Shown here: positions 26,454 through 35,652 of the stretch, piece after piece | Layout of the letters: the number at the start of each line of letters is the position of its first letter | Numbering within the stretch: position 1 is the stretch's first letter | Assembly (NCBI GenBank): GCA_963781785.1 | Contig: CAWAHD010000002.1 | Span: 5,394,001 to 5,458,000, forward strand | Length of the DNA: 64,000 bases | Origin: CAWAHD01 sp963781785 | Lineage (GTDB): Bacteria; Planctomycetota; Planctomycetia; Isosphaerales; Isosphaeraceae | Direction of reading: 5' to 3' | Program-made: the position numbers and the translations under genes | Notes under the pieces: generated by a model | The model's database searches: none | Told to the model about the DNA's origin: nothing | What the model saw: the letters and a program-made list of their open reading frames with translations, nothing else

Positions 26454-28150
26454 CGATGTACCGCTGGAACATATCCGACGACGAGCGAGCGGCGGGGACA
26501 GACGTATGGGGAGTCGTCATCCGAGTGGCGGCGCCGCAGCGAAACGAGCCGGTGTCCGTCGCCCTGGAGCTAGACACCGACGGCGCCTCCGCGCCGAGAC
26601 TTGCGGCACGCATCCAGGATGGCCGCGCCTGGGACATCGAGCCCACTGTGATCGAAAAGCGGCCGGCGGTGGCGCGCTACGTTCTCAGCGTCGACCCACC
26701 ACGCGATCCCGCAACAGACGACGAGGTCACCATCGACCTGCGCGGTCCGGAAGGAACTGGCGTGCCTCCCTGCCGGGTCGTGCTGCGGCGAACCCATTGC
26801 CAGGCCAGTGCGGCGCTCGTACGAGAAAGTGAAGCCTGTTGCTCACTCGCCCCCGAGACCGAGGCCGCACTACGATGGCAAGGATGGAAGCGAGCCAGCG
26901 AACTGGTGGTGCTCAAGCGGTTCCAGACCGGCCGCGGCGGCAGTGCCGTCCTGGTGGTGCGGCCACGGCTGCGGGCGCCGGATGTTGATAAGGCCACGCT
27001 GGAAAGCAGCGGACCGCCCGAGGTGGCGGAGGGGGCGCTCGGCTCGTGCTGGCTGGTCAAATCCGGGCCCGCGGCCAGGGTCCGCCGCGAGTGGGACCGC
27101 TTCAACACGTATCTCGCCGACCGCGCCCACCCGTTTCTCAGCCATTGCGAGGCGTTTCTGGCCGTTCGCCCGCCCGGCGACGGTGGGCCCCCCGCGATGG
27201 CCACACTGGTCAGCTCGTTCCTCGGGGGCGGTGAGCTGATCCGGCCCGAGCCCCTCGATGAGGTCCTGCGCGGGCCCGTCGAGCCCGCTCGCGCCGGCCG
27301 CCTGCTCGACCGGGTCTTCACCGTGCTTGCTCCCTGGTCCCAGGGCTCGAAAGTCTACCCACTGGCCCGCTGGCGACGTGTCTACCGGGGCAATGAAAAC
27401 GACTGGCTCCTGTTCGGCAAGTTCGACCTCGCCCGCCACCGCCGGACCGATGACAAGAGCCCCAAAGGCCGCGCCGAGTTCACCGCCGGGCTCGACTGGG
27501 ATGTCGCGTTCATCCAGGAGAAGCACCTGCGCGACCATCTCCTGGGCAAGCATCGCGACGGTCTGCTCTACAAGCTCCGCGAGGTCGAGGCGGCCTTTTC
27601 CCTGACACACGGCGACTTGAACCCGCGGAATGTCCTGTGCGAGGGAGACGATGTCTGGCTGATCGACTTCGAGGACGTCGGCGTCGCGCCGACACTCGTG
27701 GATTTCGCCCGGCTGGAGGCCAACCTGCGCCTCTGGTGCCTGCGGCTGGGCGCGACCGAGGGAAACGTCGAGGACGTGGCCGCCGCCGTCGAGACCCGCC
27801 TGCTCGACCACTTCCTGGGCAACACCGGCAGCCTCGGGCCGGTTTCCGAGCTGGCCGGTGCGCTCGCCGCCGACCCCGAGAACCTGATGATCGTGGCGCA
27901 GGCCATCGCGCACATCCGCCGCCAGGCGGCGCGGGTTTGCCTGCCGCGCTATCCCGACCGCCGCGACTACCTGGCGGTCCTCTACCTGACGGTGCTGAGC
28001 CTGCTCCAGTACGCCGGTGAGGCCGCCGCTCCGCCGCCGAACTACCGGGTGCTCGTCGGCCTCGCGTGGGTATTGGAAGACACCCTCAGCCGCATCGTCG
28101 GCCTGGTCCCATTTTGCGCCGGCGAGTCGCGCTTGACCCGATGCTCTTGA
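26450..28150 (+). CDS. APH/kinase-fold protein associated with the HEPN-STAND pair
   Basis: The ATG at 26450 has GGGAG six bases upstream and overlaps the preceding stop by four bases. The 566-residue protein begins with about 150 residues of beta-rich sequence (YRWNISDDERAAGTDVW, YVLSVDPPRDPATDDEVT) with no family I recognise. The C-terminal half is an aminoglycoside-phosphotransferase-like fold: Lys in SCWLVKSGPAARVRREWDRF, catalytic-loop motif H387-G-D389-LNPR-N394 and metal-binding D406-FED. The key kinase residues are therefore retained, so it may phosphorylate a small molecule or protein. The tight coupling to a STAND gene recalls the kinase-fold 'ternary complex' components in surveys of bacterial conflict systems; that link is from memory. 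It is not a drug-resistance gene by any evidence here. Confidence 0.7.
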   Translation: MTMYRWNISDDERAAGTDVWGVVIRVAAPQRNEPVSVALELDTDGASAPRLAARIQDGRAWDIEPTVIEKRPAVARYVLSVDPPRDPATDDEVTIDLRGPEGTGVPPCRVVLRRTHCQASAALVRESEACCSLAPETEAALRWQGWKRASELVVLKRFQTGRGGSAVLVVRPRLRAPDVDKATLESSGPPEVAEGALGSCWLVKSGPAARVRREWDRFNTYLADRAHPFLSHCEAFLAVRPPGDGGPPAMATLVSSFLGGGELIRPEPLDEVLRGPVEPARAGRLLDRVFTVLAPWSQGSKVYPLARWRRVYRGNENDWLLFGKFDLARHRRTDDKSPKGRAEFTAGLDWDVAFIQEKHLRDHLLGKHRDGLLYKLREVEAAFSLTHGDLNPRNVLCEGDDVWLIDFEDVGVAPTLVDFARLEANLRLWCLRLGATEGNVEDVAAAVETRLLDHFLGNTGSLGPVSELAGALAADPENLMIVAQAIAHIRRQAARVCLPRYPDRRDYLAVLYLTVLSLLQYAGEAAAPPPNYRVLVGLAWVLEDTLSRIVGLVPFCAGESRLTRCS

Positions 28151-29355
28151 TCTGTGCAGGCTGGCTCATCCCACCCTTTGCGCCGCGGCGTGTGGCCTAT
28201 ATGATGGACCGCGAGGACGGCCGGAAGGCAATGCCGCACCTGGCGGCCACCCGGGGTGTGCTCCAAAGCCAGGTTCATCACCTCGACGTGTTCGACCATA
28301 CGCTCCTGGTGCTCGCGTATGTCGAAGCCCTGCTCGACCCCGAGGACGGCGACCCGATCTCCGGCTTTCTCGATCCGGCCGCGCTCGATCGCCGCGTCGC
28401 CCGGTCGCTCCGCGACCAGGGGGTCCATCTCCTGCCGATCCCCGCCCCGGAAGCAAACCCCGCGCCGCCGGATGTCTCGGACCTGGGCCCGCTGCTCGAC
28501 GAGGCCCGGGACTACCTCCGGCCGATCCTGGCGGACCCCGAGGCGCGGGCCCTCCTCAAATGGACGGCCCTCCTGCACGACGTTGGGAAACCGGGCACCC
28601 GGTGCATGAACACGGACAAGTCCCCGCCCGAAGTCCAGTTCCTGAGGCATGAGATCTACGGGCTCCAGCTCCTGGGCGGGCTTCTCACGCACCTGTTCCC
28701 CGATCCCGGCCAGCTCGGGCGGATGAAACGTCTGATCGAGCACCACCATCTGCACCATCAACTGGGGGAACACTACAAGACGCCGCGGACGAGGACCGCC
28801 GCGGCGAAGGGCAAGAAGGACGCCGGCGAACGGGGCGCCAGGCTCCGCGAGCTGGTCGACGAGTTGGCGACGCGCGTGGTGCCGGACGTCGAGATAAAGA
28901 CTCTGGGCAGCCGGCTCGATCCCGACTCGGAGGACCATCAGGTCGACTTCCCGCTGCTCGTCCTCCACGGCTACGCCGACGCCTTGGCCTGCCGCGGCCC
29001 CGACGCGAAGGTATCCGCGGGCGAGGTCGCGCGGATCGACCTGGTCTTGCTGGCGTTCGCTGCAATTTATCCCGAGATCGTCAAGACGCGAGACGACCTG
29101 AGGGATGCCAGGGCCGACCAGGCCGCGATGTTCGGGAACGTTTCGGAGCAATTGCGGGCCGAAGCCGAGCTCGATCATGCGCCGTGGAAGCCGATCTGGC
29201 AGAGGGTCATGCAGCAGCTCCGACCGTGCTATGATCAGGAGAGCCAGCGGAGACAGCAGAACGGAGCCGATGGACCGACGCTCGACGAAGTCCTGGCCAA
29301 GGCTCGGGAATTCCTTGAAACGATCCACGACCGGCCGGCGGACTCGAACCGCTGA
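28141..29355 (+). CDS. HD-domain phosphohydrolase (CCA-enzyme-type HD, no nucleotidyltransferase domain)
   Basis: The ATG at 28141 overlaps the end of the preceding gene by ten bases. The 404-residue protein carries an HD domain like that in the C-terminal half of bacterial CCA-adding/poly(A) polymerases: HHLDVFDHTLLVL (H53), then WTALLHDVGKPGT (H146-D147), with a later HEIYG and IEHHH that can complete the metal site. The nucleotidyltransferase domain that precedes HD in those enzymes is absent, and the N-terminus is only about 40 residues. It likely cleaves a phosphoester, perhaps a cyclic nucleotide or the 2',3'-cyclic phosphate left on cleaved RNA (inference). Coupling to the HEPN-STAND genes suggests a shared system. 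Confidence 0.75.
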   Translation: MLLICAGWLIPPFAPRRVAYMMDREDGRKAMPHLAATRGVLQSQVHHLDVFDHTLLVLAYVEALLDPEDGDPISGFLDPAALDRRVARSLRDQGVHLLPIPAPEANPAPPDVSDLGPLLDEARDYLRPILADPEARALLKWTALLHDVGKPGTRCMNTDKSPPEVQFLRHEIYGLQLLGGLLTHLFPDPGQLGRMKRLIEHHHLHHQLGEHYKTPRTRTAAAKGKKDAGERGARLRELVDELATRVVPDVEIKTLGSRLDPDSEDHQVDFPLLVLHGYADALACRGPDAKVSAGEVARIDLVLLAFAAIYPEIVKTRDDLRDARADQAAMFGNVSEQLRAEAELDHAPWKPIWQRVMQQLRPCYDQESQRRQQNGADGPTLDEVLAKAREFLETIHDRPADSNR

Positions 29356-29366
29356 ACCGGGATCAT

Positions 29367-30676
29367 ATGAACCAACCGCTCGATAAGCCTACTGCTCCTC
29401 ACGCCTCGTTGACCCGCACCGTTTTTGCCGGGGCGGTCGGCAACGTCCTGGAGTGGTACGACTTCGGCCTGTTTGGATACTTCGCCCCGGTAATCGCCCG
29501 GCAGTTCTTACCCGCCGAGGACAGGCTGGCTTCGCTCCTGGAAACTTTCGGCGTCTTCGCGATGGGTTTCCTGATGCGGCCTTTGGGAGGCATCATCTTC
29601 GGCTACATCGGCGACCGCCTGGGCGCAAGCTCGCCCTGGAGCTCTCGGTGCTCTTGATGGCCGGCTCGACCACGGTCCTGGGACTCTTGCCGACGTACGA
29701 TTCCATCGGCCTGGCCGCCCCGGTGCTGCTTACCTTGATACGCTTGCTTCAGGGTCTGAGCGTCGGCGGCGAGTACATCGGGTCCATGTCGTTCCTGGCG
29801 GAACACGCCCCGCCGCAGCGGCGGGGGTTTCTGGGGAGCTGGACTTCGTTCACCGTCGTCCTGGGGTCGCTCTTGGGCTCAGGCACCGCCGCACTGGCGG
29901 CCACTGTGCTCTCGGCGGCACAACTGGCGGCGTGGGGCTGGCGCGTGCCTTTTGTGGGCGGTCTCTTGATCGGCGTGGTCGGCTTCTGGCTGCGGATGGG
30001 CGTCCAGGAAAGTCCCAGCTTCTTGAAGCTCCAGACGTCCGGAAAGCTCGCAGCCAACCCGATCGCCGAAGCCGTGCGCAGCGACCGCGGCGCGATCATG
30101 ACGACGTTCGGCCTGAGCGCGATCACCGGGGTCGGTTTTTACCTGCCGTTTGTCTGGCTGCCGACCTGGCTGGCCCAGATCAATCGGCCGCCGCTGGCGG
30201 TCGACCAGGCGCTCCTGGCCAACACGATGGGGCTCCTGGCGTTGCTTCTCTTGACCCCCTTGACCGCGGTCATTTCCGACCGCGTGGGACGCAAGCCCAT
30301 GTTCCTGGGCGCGGCCGTGGGTTACGTGATTCTGTCGTACCCGGTTTTCTGGCGGATGGCCGACGGAACTTTTGGCAGCGCACTATTGGGCGCGCTCGTG
30401 TTCGCGACCTGCAACAGCCTGTTCTCGGGTTGTATGGGGGCGACCATGGTGGAACTCTTCCCGACCCGGACCCGTTATTCCGGTGTTGCGATCGGCTACA
30501 ACGTCGGGCAGGCCGTTCTCGGGGGCACGGCGCCGCTGGTCGCAACGGCCCTGATTGGACTGACGAGGAATACCCTGGCGCCGGCCTTCTACCTGATCGC
30601 CAGCGCCACGGTCGCAGGCGTGGCTTCGTTGTTCATCAAGGCGCGGCACGGGCAGCCGCTCGATGCGGGCTTGTGA
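29367..30676 (+). CDS. MFS transporter, metabolite:H+ symporter type (one frameshift)
   Basis: The gene starts MNQPLDKPTAPHASLTRTVF eleven bases after the HD gene. Signature parts are GNVLEWYDFGLFGYF in helix 1, GYIGDRLG(R)KLAL in the loop 2-3, and LIRLLQGLSVGGEYIGSM in helix 4, typical of ProP/KgtP-like symporters that import organic acids, proline or betaine. Twelve hydrophobic segments can be traced to FIKARHGQPLDAGL. One base is missing at about 29623 (GGGCGCAAG should read one C longer), splitting the frame; the downstream frame is otherwise complete. It may be cotranscribed with the HEPN-STAND run, but its function looks unrelated. Confidence 0.8.
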
Positions 30677-30728
30677 CCGGCACGTGGCATTCCGAGATTC
30701 AAACGCGAGCGATCCTCGGCGGCCCCGA

Positions 30729-31164
30729 TCAGTCTCGTGCCGGCTTCTTGTCCGTGCGCGCTTGGTCCATTGCCTTCTCGATCCGGTCCAGGGATTCGAG
30801 CGCCTTGGCAAACTGGGCGTCTCTTGCTTTCGAGTCGCTCCGGAGCACCTCGCCGTCTTTCTGCAGCGCGACGACCGCGCCTTCGATTTGAGTGGCTTGC
30901 TGGACCGCGCGTATATGAAAACCCGAGGACTCCGATCCCGCACGTGGCGAGAAACACGCCGATCCATCTGATGAACCCCAGGTTGGTTTCCACGCGGGTT
31001 TTGAAGCTCTCCAGATTGGTGTTGATCTTGCCGACCTCTCCGCGAAGATCGAAGAAATCCTTCCGCATCTCGCGGAATTCGGTGCGTAGGTCCTGGATGG
31101 CCTCCGTGAGGCGCTTGTTCGACTCCCGGACTTCTTCGGCGAGCTCGGTCACGGTCAAAGACAT
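30729..31164 (-). CDS. Small coiled-coil membrane protein (one frameshift)
   Basis: From ATG 31164 (GGAG upstream) the protein reads MSLTVTELAEEVRESNKRLT, a coiled coil through FREMRKDFFDLRGEVGKINT, then one membrane helix (IRWIGVFLATCGIGVLGF). After a shift at a T-run near 30915 it continues as AVQQATQIEGAVVALQKDGE and a second short coiled coil, ending TDKKPARD at 30729. The reconstructed length is about 144 residues. It looks like the small DUF1640/coiled-coil-TM proteins of unknown role. The C-terminal segment is short and would be missed by frame-based gene calling. Confidence 0.6.
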
Positions 31165-31300
31165 GATGACTCCATCGGACGCGGGGTTCGCGGGTTCGGT
31201 CCTGCTCGCTCCATTGGCGCCCAAGACGGCCTTCCTGTCAATGTCGGTACAACGCCGCAAGACGACCCAACTCCCGAGAATTGGCAACCGCCCAGCGTTC

Positions 31301-32608
31301 TCAGCCTCTGCGTTTCTCCGGCTGGATCTCATCGACCTCGGGGGACGTGGTCGCGCGGAGTCGCTTCGCAACGTCGCCGGCTGCGCGGAAAGCGCGCAGG
31401 GCATTCCCACCCAGGATCTTATGCACATCGGATTCGCCGTAGCCCCGGTTGAGCAGCTCTTCGGTCAACCGAGGGTAATCGGAGACGTCGTCCAGGCCGA
31501 CCGGCCACATGGTGATGCCGTCGAAGTCAGAGCCAATGCCGACGTGATCGATGCCGGCGACCTTGACAATGTGATCGATGTGGTCGGCCACGTCGCGAAC
31601 GGACCCTCGTGACAGCTTCGAGCCCTCCGACCGGAACCATTCTTCCATTGCTTTGGCGCGCTCGGCGCGATCGGGATACTTCGCTCGGAGATCCTTCAGC
31701 AAGGCACTCATCCGCTTCCCGGACTCGGGGACAATGAACCCCGAGTAGAAGTTGACCATGATCACGCCGCCATTCTTCTTCACGGCTCCGAGGATGTCGT
31801 CGGGGACGTTGCGCGGCGATGGGCAGATCGCGTAGGCACTCGAGTGGCTGGCAATCACCGGAGCCTGGGAGACGCGGAGGGCGTCAGCCATGGTTGCCGG
31901 AGAGACATGGGAAATGTCGACGAGCATCCCCAGCCGGTTCATCTCTTTTACCACGCGCTCGCCAAACGGCGTCAGGCCATCGTGCCTGGGCTCGTCGGTC
32001 GCCGAGTCGGCCCAGTCGAGGGTGGCGCCGTGGGTCAGAGTCATGTATCGCGCCCCGAGGTTGTAAAACGCCCGGAGCTGGGCCAGGTTGTTCTCGATCG
32101 CCACGCCCCCCTCGATCCCGATCAGCGATGCGATCTTGCCCGATCGGACGATCCGCTCGATGTCCTGGGCGGAGTAGGCCATTTCCAACGTTTCCGGATA
32201 GCGCTCGGCCATCCGGTTGACCAGGTCGATCTGCTCGGTGACCGTCCGCGCGGGATTCGGGTGATCGCTGGGGATATAAACCGACCAGAACTGAGCCTTG
32301 ACTCCTCCGGCGCGGAGCCGGGGGATGTCGGTCTGACCGGAATCGAGCTTTTTCGAGAGATCAAACTTCTGCGAACCAAAATCGCCCTCGGTGCGCAGCC
32401 GCCAGGGAAGGTCGTTGTGGCCGTCGAAAAGCATGCCCGCGGCATGAACTCTCCTGGCTCGCTCGGAAACCGGCGGCAGTTTTTCCGGCTGATCTGGGGA
32501 ATCGGCGGCCGCCGCCGGCAGCCCGGCCGCGAACAACAGAGCGGCCATGCAGCCCTCGAACAAGCCGGCGCGGCGCATTGCTAAGAGCAGATCGCGAGTC
32601 TTCATCAT
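31301..32608 (-). CDS. Secreted membrane dipeptidase, peptidase family M19
   Basis: A 435-residue protein with a signal peptide (MAALLFAAGLPAAAADS) and all M19 zinc-site landmarks: FDGHNDLPWRL, LIGIEGGVAIENN, MLVDISHVSPATM, PVIASHSSAYAICP and HVGIGSDFDGITMWP. These enzymes hydrolyse dipeptides, including D-amino-acid-containing ones, outside the cytoplasm using two zinc ions. Length and order fit the renal-dipeptidase family. The start at 32608 gives MMKTRD; the second Met is equally plausible. It is divergent from the SMP-30 gene with about 180 bases between start codons. No obvious operon partner. Confidence 0.93.
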   Translation of the reverse strand: MMKTRDLLLAMRRAGLFEGCMAALLFAAGLPAAAADSPDQPEKLPPVSERARRVHAAGMLFDGHNDLPWRLRTEGDFGSQKFDLSKKLDSGQTDIPRLRAGGVKAQFWSVYIPSDHPNPARTVTEQIDLVNRMAERYPETLEMAYSAQDIERIVRSGKIASLIGIEGGVAIENNLAQLRAFYNLGARYMTLTHGATLDWADSATDEPRHDGLTPFGERVVKEMNRLGMLVDISHVSPATMADALRVSQAPVIASHSSAYAICPSPRNVPDDILGAVKKNGGVIMVNFYSGFIVPESGKRMSALLKDLRAKYPDRAERAKAMEEWFRSEGSKLSRGSVRDVADHIDHIVKVAGIDHVGIGSDFDGITMWPVGLDDVSDYPRLTEELLNRGYGESDVHKILGGNALRAFRAAGDVAKRLRATTSPEVDEIQPEKRRG

Positions 32609-32786
32609 GGCGGCACCCTTTTTGGTGGAATCGGTCTCACGGCTGAGGCTTCATTCTGGTTTCCATCGGCACGCCAGACAATGGCGCGGCGGCAGCGATT
32701 TCGCTCGCCAATCTGGAGAGAGCGCCGTAGACTGGCCGCTCTACGTGAGATTCTCCGGTCGACCCTCCCACTCGAGAGATCCTGCG

Positions 32787-33752
32787 ATGCCAATCCCCAA
32801 ATGGACAGTCGTCACGTTGTCGATCATGGCCTGGGCCGCGGGCGCGCATCCCCTGCCGGCGCTCGCGCAGACGTCCGCGGAAGACCTGCCGGCGGAGAGC
32901 GGGTTGAAACCGGTCGAGGTAGTCCGCACCAACGACTACACCGAGGGTGTGGTGGTCGACCACGACGGGAACCTTTATTTTTCGCACGAGAAAATCGTGA
33001 CCAAGGTCACTCCGGACGGCAAGGCGTCGACGTGGGCCGAGACCGGGTCTCCGAATGGGCACAAGGTTCTGGCCGACGGCACGCATCTGATCTGCGACGC
33101 CAGCCGGCATGCTCTCTTGCACCTGGACGCTCACGGCAAGGAGCTCAAGCCCGCGGCGACCGAGTCGGCGGGCCGGCCGCTGCGCGGCCCCAACGACTTG
33201 ACCCTCGACACGGCAGAGCGCGGCGTTTATTTCACAGACCCGGCGAGCTCCGACCAGGACCACCCCGACGGGTCGATCCACTACCTCGATCGCGAGGGGA
33301 CTTGCCACACGGTCGCAGAGGGCCTGGCGTTTCCCAATGGAATCGTGATCCGTCCCGGCGGCAAGACGCTGCTCGTGGCCGAGAGCCGGCGGAATCGGAT
33401 TCTGGAGTTCCCCGTAACCGGCCCGGGAACGCTGGGCCACTTCAAAGTGCTGATCGATCTACCTCGGAAGGGGGAAGGGCAGATTGACAATCAGCCCGAT
33501 GGGATCGCCCTGGACGCCGCGGGGAACCTGTTCGTCGCCCATTATGGAATGCGCCAGGTGCAGGTGGTCAGCCCCCTGGGCAAGTTGATTCGACGATACC
33601 CCGGCGGTAACCTGACGACTTCAAACGTGGCGTTTGCGGGCCCCAAGATGGACCGGTTGTACATGACGGGAGGAACGCCGGGTGCGCTCTTTCGCCTGGA
33701 CCTGCCCGGGGTCACGGGATTGACGATCCTGCCGCCACGGGCCGGGAAGTGA
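32787..33752 (+). CDS. Secreted SMP-30/gluconolactonase-like beta-propeller protein
   Basis: Start at ATG 32787 with a purine-rich GAGAGAT upstream; longer in-frame starts lie in the neighbouring promoter. Signal peptide MPIPKWTVVTLSIMAWAAGA, cleavage near ALAQ. The body is a six-bladed SMP-30 propeller: LRGPNDLTLDTAERGVYFTD, GLAFPNGIVIRPGGKTLLVA and NQPDGIALDAAGNLFVAHYG, where the N and D residues are the usual metal ligands. It likely hydrolyses a sugar lactone in the periplasm. Length 322 residues is normal. It converges with the GH5 gene at a 35-base gap. Confidence 0.88.
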   Translation: MPIPKWTVVTLSIMAWAAGAHPLPALAQTSAEDLPAESGLKPVEVVRTNDYTEGVVVDHDGNLYFSHEKIVTKVTPDGKASTWAETGSPNGHKVLADGTHLICDASRHALLHLDAHGKELKPAATESAGRPLRGPNDLTLDTAERGVYFTDPASSDQDHPDGSIHYLDREGTCHTVAEGLAFPNGIVIRPGGKTLLVAESRRNRILEFPVTGPGTLGHFKVLIDLPRKGEGQIDNQPDGIALDAAGNLFVAHYGMRQVQVVSPLGKLIRRYPGGNLTTSNVAFAGPKMDRLYMTGGTPGALFRLDLPGVTGLTILPPRAGK

Positions 33753-33787
33753 CTTATCGCTCAAGCGGAGGCAATCCCGCAGAATCC

Positions 33788-34886
33788 TCAACCGGCCTGA
33801 AGCAGTTGGAGCATTCGGCGGTCGAGCTTGCGGCCGTGCCATTTTTCGTAGACCATGTCGAAGCGGCCGCTGTCGCAGACGCCGAAGCTGCCGGTGAAGT
33901 TCCACAGCGCCCAGCCCCAGCCGGCTTTCTTGAACTCAGTGAGCGTGTCGTTCATCCACGACAGGACATAACGATGAGGCGTCATGTTATAGACGCCGAA
34001 CTCGCCGACCATCACGCCCACACCCTTTGTCTCAAACTCCTTCCAGGGATTGATCAGCTCTCTGGCGATCGTCGCCCGGACGACATACTTGCCGGTATTG
34101 AGCCTGAGCGGCCAGATCGGCTCGGGCCAGCTATCATCCCAGTTGACCCAGGAAGCCTTGTAGTGAGTCAGCGGCGTCGGATTGTAATCGTGGAGGGCCG
34201 CGGCGACGTTTAACCCCAAGAGCTCCAGGGGCGGCGTGGTGGCCCAGCCGCGGCCGTCGCAGACGATCAGCCGGGCGGGGTCTTTCTCTCGGATCGCCGT
34301 GGCGATCCGCTCGATCACGCGGCGATGGTCTTCGGGTTTGACCTTGTCGTCGGGCTCGTTCAAGGGGTTGAAACTCACGTGCGTGCTGGGCATCCCCTGA
34401 TACCGTGCCGCAAAGGCCGTCCAGTGGCGGGCAAAGGTCGAGCGTCTCGGGATCGCTCCAGAGCGACCTGGGCTCGGACGGCTGGGCGACCGTGTATCCC
34501 GGGGCCCGGTGGAAGTTGATCTGGACGTGAATACTGTACTTGCGGCCGAATTCGACGGCCTGATCGATCTCCTTGAGAACCGGCTCCTTGAGGACCGCGG
34601 GCTGGGCGCGGTTTGTCCAACAGCGATAATCGAGCGGCAGCCGGACGAAATTGAAACCCAATTCAGCGATGTCGGCAAAGTCTCGCTCTTCGAACGGCTT
34701 CTGGCCGTCGACCATGAACTTGTTGAGCAAGTTGAACCCGCGCCAGCGGGGAAGGTGCGCCGGCGTGGCGGCTGGGAGTTCCCGGGCCTGGGCGGCAGTG
34801 GCGCGGCCCTGCCGAGATTCCGGCAGGGCCAGCCCGGCCGCGGTGATCGCCATTCCGCGAAGCAGATCGCGTCGGTTCGTGGTCAT
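33788..34886 (-). CDS. Tat-exported GH5-family cellulase-like glycosidase (one frameshift)
   Basis: The ATG at 34886 has GGAGA upstream. It begins with a twin-arginine-type leader MTTNRRDLLRGMAITAAGLA. The barrel shows RGFNLLNKFMVDG, FVRLPLDYRCW, HRAPGYTVAQP, the acid/base glutamate in SFNPLNEPDDK and the nucleophile glutamate in VMVGEFGVYN, the two catalytic residues of GH5. A one-base shift at about 34437 (between LWSDPET and FARHWTAFAARYQG) splits it. The reconstructed length is about 365 residues. It is third in a same-strand run after Gfo/Idh and HEAT genes, with gaps of 35 and 38 bases, so the three are probably one operon for glycoside breakdown. Confidence 0.82.
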
Positions 34887-34924
34887 GAACGGTCTCCAGC
34901 CCTCCGAGACGGGATGCCGGTGAT

Positions 34925-35617
34925 CTACAAGGTGGGACCGCTCTCCAGTCGAAGGAAGCGAGCTTTCCGCGCGGCGGCCGCTCGCACCGGGGCGGGTGCG
35001 TCGGGGTGATTCAAGCGGTCGCAGATTTTGAGCGCCTGAGCGACGTGACCGTGAGCCGCCAGGTGCTCGGCGCACCGGAACAGACCCTCGGAAACGGCCG
35101 GCCGGTTGGCCGGCGGGGCCTTGTCGAAGGCAGCATCGAGGGCCGCGACGGCATCCGGGCCGCCGATCCGGCCCAAGGCGCGAGCCGCCGCCTGGGCGAC
35201 GTCGGCGTCAGAGTCCTTCAGTAAGCCGGCGAGCGGACCCACGGCCTTGGCGTCGCGGCGCACGCCCAGGCTGCCGATGACGCCGACCAGCGGCCGGCCT
35301 TTGAGCTTGGGCAGAGCGTCGCGCAGGGCCTCGTCGACGGCTGGGTCGGGGATCGGCTCGAGGCCGTAACGAGCGAGGTGCGAAAGCTTTTCCTCGCCCA
35401 GAAGAGCGGCTAACGGAGCAACAGCAGCCTTGGTGCCCACGAGCGACAGCTCGCGGCAGGCATCCGCCTTCTCCTTGAGCGGTGCATCCGATTTCAGGAC
35501 GGCAATCAGCTTGGCTTCCAGCTCCTTGCTGGGCGGCGGGACATCCTGGGCCAGAGCGCTGGCTGCACCCAGAGAAAGCGCAGCCAAGCAGACGAGGCGT
35601 GAGGACACGTGGGTCAT
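34925..35617 (-). CDS. Secreted HEAT-repeat protein
   Basis: Start at ATG 35617 (MTHVSSRLVCLAALSLG) with GGAG ten bases upstream. The signal peptide ends near ASALAQD. HEAT/PBS-lyase-type helical repeats follow, for example AVGPLAGLLKDSDADVAQAAARALGRIG. The mature protein is about 210 residues. Such proteins are scaffolds and in planctomycetes often sit beside secreted sugar-hydrolase and Gfo/Idh genes, as here. It lies 35 bases after the Gfo/Idh stop and 38 bases before the GH5 start, suggesting an operon. No enzymatic motif is seen. Confidence 0.8.
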   Translation of the reverse strand: MTHVSSRLVCLAALSLGAASALAQDVPPPSKELEAKLIAVLKSDAPLKEKADACRELSLVGTKAAVAPLAALLGEEKLSHLARYGLEPIPDPAVDEALRDALPKLKGRPLVGVIGSLGVRRDAKAVGPLAGLLKDSDADVAQAAARALGRIGGPDAVAALDAAFDKAPPANRPAVSEGLFRCAEHLAAHGHVAQALKICDRLNHPDAPAPVRAAAARKARFLRLESGPTL

Positions 35618-35652
35618 GACCGGGTGCTCCTGGCGGGTGGCTCGGGGGGATA

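Noticed and set aside
26450..28150. Aminoglycoside resistance phosphotransferase
   Set aside because: The fold residues are present, but the long unique N-terminus and coupling to a STAND gene do not fit a resistance enzyme.
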